DNA of 64,000 nt, taken from contig NZ_JAJUWT010000006.1 of the NCBI RefSeq assembly GCF_021390395.1, positions 309,346 to 373,345 on the forward strand, given 5' to 3'. The DNA is from Saccharothrix sp. S26 (GTDB lineage Bacteria > Actinomycetota > Actinomycetes > Mycobacteriales > Pseudonocardiaceae). The number at the start of each line of letters is the position of its first letter. Position 1 is the stretch's first letter. Below the pieces are notes generated by a model that was not told where the DNA came from, did not search any database, and saw nothing but the letters and a program-made list of their open reading frames with translations. A program made the position numbers and the translations under genes. Below are positions 62,307 through 64,000 of the stretch, piece after piece.

Positions 62307-62705
62307 TCAGGACTCGAGCTGGTCGGCTTGGTGCGCGTGCTCGTTCGACGACACCCGGCTCAGTGCCTCGTCGACGGACTCGAACACGGTCAGCAGCGTC
62401 CCGATGGAGGTCAACTCGATCGGGCGGAGCACGGCGCGGCGGGTTGCGACGACGGCCAGGGTGTCGACCCGGCGGCGGGCGTCCAACAGCAGCGACAGGC
62501 CGGCGGAGCTGAAGAAGCCGACTTCGGTCAGGTCGAGGACCAAGGCGGACGCGTCGTGCTCGGCCAGCGCGGAGGAGATCGCGGCGCGGACGTCGGGGAC
62601 CGTGTCCATGTCCAGCTCGCCCGAGACGCCGACGACGAGCACTTCACCCGCACGAGTGACACGGATGTCGAGGATCGGTGAAGGTTGCCCCTTCGGCTCG
62701 GCCAC
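62307..62705 (-). CDS. STAS-domain anti-anti-sigma factor
   Basis: 132 aa from GTG 62705 with GGGGAG 5 bases upstream. STAS fold: VLVVGVSGELDMDTVPDVRA, LVLDLTEVGFFSSAGLSLLL with phospho-site loop SSAG (Ser66/Ser67), RRRVDTLAVVATRRAVLRPI. Intact. Lies 86 bp downstream of the response regulator on the same strand; with the kinase it forms a regulatory group, but its anti-sigma partner is not in the window. Confidence 0.88.
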   Translation of the reverse strand: MAEPKGQPSPILDIRVTRAGEVLVVGVSGELDMDTVPDVRAAISSALAEHDASALVLDLTEVGFFSSAGLSLLLDARRRVDTLAVVATRRAVLRPIELTSIGTLLTVFESVDEALSRVSSNEHAHQADQLES

Positions 62706-62791
62706 GACGACTCCCCGTTGCGCTGCGTTGTCGGAGCACAGTTGTACCAGGTCGACAGTACGTCCCCGGTGCGGTGGCGCACCAGCGCCCA

Positions 62792-63178
62792 TCAGCGGCG
62801 TCCCGGTCGTCCCAGGCGGCGGACGGCCGCCACGATGTCGCTGTTCGACGCGCCCTTGACGAGCTGTTCGACCACGCCCGCCGACTCGATCTCCCGGTAG
62901 CTCTCCTGGTCGGCGAAGGCCGACAAAGCCAGGATGCCGGTGCGGGGCGACCGGAGCCTGATCTCCCGCGCGGCACGGCCGCCGCCACCGCCCGGCATGC
63001 GCAGGTCGAGCACCACGACGGCGGGCGCGTGGCGCTCCACCAGCTCGATCGCCTCGTCCGCGTCCCGCGCCACCGCCACGACCTCGAAGTCCGGTTCGGC
63101 GTCGAGCACCTCGCGCAGCGCGTCGCGGATCATCGGGTCGTCGTCGGAGATCACCACGCTGAGCCTGGGTTCGATCAC
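62792..63178 (-). CDS. Single-domain response regulator (receiver only)
   Basis: 128 aa from ATG 63178, overlapping the kinase stop by ATGA. Receiver fold: LSVVISDDDPMIRDALREVL (acidic pocket Asp12-14), PAVVVLDLRMPGGGGG with phospho-acceptor Asp58, GILALSAFADQESYREIESA, then VVEQLVKGASNSDIVAAVRR with the conserved Lys. No LuxR-type DNA-binding domain although NarL-type kinases usually pair with one, so output is by protein contact, perhaps on the STAS switch. Confidence 0.88.
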   Translation of the reverse strand: MIEPRLSVVISDDDPMIRDALREVLDAEPDFEVVAVARDADEAIELVERHAPAVVVLDLRMPGGGGGRAAREIRLRSPRTGILALSAFADQESYREIESAGVVEQLVKGASNSDIVAAVRRLGRPGRR

Positions 63179-64000
63179 GGCTCACCGCCGTCGGACGTGG
63201 GGATCCAGAACCTCACCGCCGCACCGCCACGAGGGCCTTCGCCCACCGACCACCACCCACCCGCCGTCTCGGCGCGTTCCCGCATCTCGACCATGCCGAA
63301 GTGGTCGAACGTCGGCCCCTCGGACGGCGTGCCGGCCCCCTCGCCCACCCCGACGCCGTCGTCGGAGATCTCGACCAGCGTGCCGTCGTCGACCGAGGTC
63401 AGCGACACCTCCACCGCCGACGCCCGCGCGTGCTTGCGGACGTTGGTCAGCGCTTCCTGGCAGATGCGGAAGATCGTGATGGCGGCCGCGGAAGGCGGCT
63501 CTTGGTCCAGGTCGTGCCGCAACCGGTAGGTGATGCCCCACGACCCGGCGACGTCGGTCAGGTAGTGGTCCAGCGCCTGGACCAGGCTGTGCCGGTCGAG
63601 TTCCGGCGGGCGCAGCCGGAACACCAGGTTGCGCAGCCGTCCGATGGACGACCGCACGGCCTCGTCCAGCTGCCGCACCACGGCGGCCTCCGGGTCGGGC
63701 AGCCGGTTGGCCAGCAGTTGCAGCCGCATCCCGACGGCGACCATGGACTGGATCGAGTCGTCGTGCACGTCCCAGGCGATGCGGCGGCGTTCCAGCTCCT
63801 GCGCCTCCACCAGGTGGCCGACCAGCCGGCGCTGCTCGGTCAACGTCTGCTCGACCCGCCTGCGCTCGGTCATGTCGCGGGTGACCTTGGCGAACCCGCG
63901 CAACTGCCCGGACTGGTCGAACAGGGCGGTGATGACGACGTTGGCCCAGAAGCGGGTGCCGTCCTTGCGCAGCCGCCAGCCCTCGTCCTCGAACCGACCC
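63175..64000 (-). CDS. PAS-containing NarL-type sensor histidine kinase, 5' end beyond window
   Basis: At least 275 aa; the gene continues past 64000. End of a PAS/PAC domain (WRLRKDGTRFWANVVITALF, LRGFAKVTRDMTERRRVEQT), HisKA_3 dimerisation helix with RRRIAWDVHDDSIQSMVAVG (phospho-His in DVHDD), and HATPase_c (RICQEALTNVRKHARASAVE N-box, VEISDDGVGVGEGAGT G1, FGMVEMRERAETAGGWW G2). The visible part has no TM segment, so it is probably a cytosolic sensor. Coupled to a receiver-only regulator. Confidence 0.9.
   Translation of the reverse strand, partial: GRFEDEGWRLRKDGTRFWANVVITALFDQSGQLRGFAKVTRDMTERRRVEQTLTEQRRLVGHLVEAQELERRRIAWDVHDDSIQSMVAVGMRLQLLANRLPDPEAAVVRQLDEAVRSSIGRLRNLVFRLRPPELDRHSLVQALDHYLTDVAGSWGITYRLRHDLDQEPPSAAAITIFRICQEALTNVRKHARASAVEVSLTSVDDGTLVEISDDGVGVGEGAGTPSEGPTFDHFGMVEMRERAETAGGWWSVGEGPRGGAAVRFWIPTSDGGEP

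Overview
The window is high-GC actinobacterial DNA. Its gene content points to the Pseudonocardiaceae (Saccharothrix/Actinosynnema/Lentzea-like): SpoIIE-type phosphatases and anti-sigma switches, ESX-type small proteins, Tat-exported xylanase, LacI-controlled sugar ABC operons, and GTG starts with strong GGAGG ribosome sites. The genus is an inference from style, not from a marker gene.

Layout. (1) 0-9.5 kb is a mobile, decayed zone: a serine recombinase, then at least four IS3-family copies and an IS30 scrap. Three of the IS3-family copies cut one large minus-strand gene whose C-terminus looks like a PD-(D/E)XK nuclease domain. (2) 9.8-18 kb holds signalling modules, some broken: a stand-alone CheB-type methylesterase, a STAS protein, two HATPase proteins, and an intact coupled pair of MEDS-STAS and MEDS-HATPase proteins. 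(3) 19-28.2 kb is a complete xylo-oligosaccharide system resembling the Streptomyces bxlR-bxlEFGA locus, plus a secreted propeller/ricin-lectin protein. A shared palindromic operator ties them together. (4) 28.4-36.2 kb has a decayed secreted protein, an unusual ECF sigma factor fused to a membrane segment and two extracytoplasmic DUF1566-like domains, a SpoIIE/STAS pair and a second sigma-like protein. (5) At 37.4-38.9 kb a second serine recombinase, frameshifted in a G run, ends beside tRNA-Leu(GAG). The flank of this recombinase repeats the flank of the first one, which suggests two elements stacked at the same tRNA, the second spanning about 2.8-38.85 kb.

(6) 39-50.8 kb looks like ordinary chromosome: a LRSF-type membrane protein, an arginine deiminase/antiporter/NhaC operon without arcB or arcC, a conserved unknown protein, an acyl-CoA synthetase, a glycosyltransferase-oxidoreductase fusion and an alpha/beta hydrolase. 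(7) 50.7-53.3 kb is a type VII-style toxin module (YbaB-like protein, EspC-like protein, helical toxin with CdiA-type C-terminal domain, SitI3-like immunity protein). (8) 53.4-64 kb carries a GH11 xylanase, a trypsin-nSTAND-TM-beta-propeller conflict protein, an RHS N-terminal remnant, a secreted metzincin-like protease, a frameshifted eCIS-payload-like gene, and a STAS / receiver-only regulator / PAS histidine kinase set that runs off the right edge.

How it fits together: secreted xylanase and the propeller/lectin protein would release sugars, BxlEFG-like import would take up xylobiose, and the GH3 enzyme would hydrolyse it inside the cell under the LacI repressor. The partner-switching proteins are probably general stress or envelope regulators. 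Frameshifts are concentrated in mobile and conflict genes while housekeeping-type genes are intact, so the decay is probably real and not purely sequencing error.
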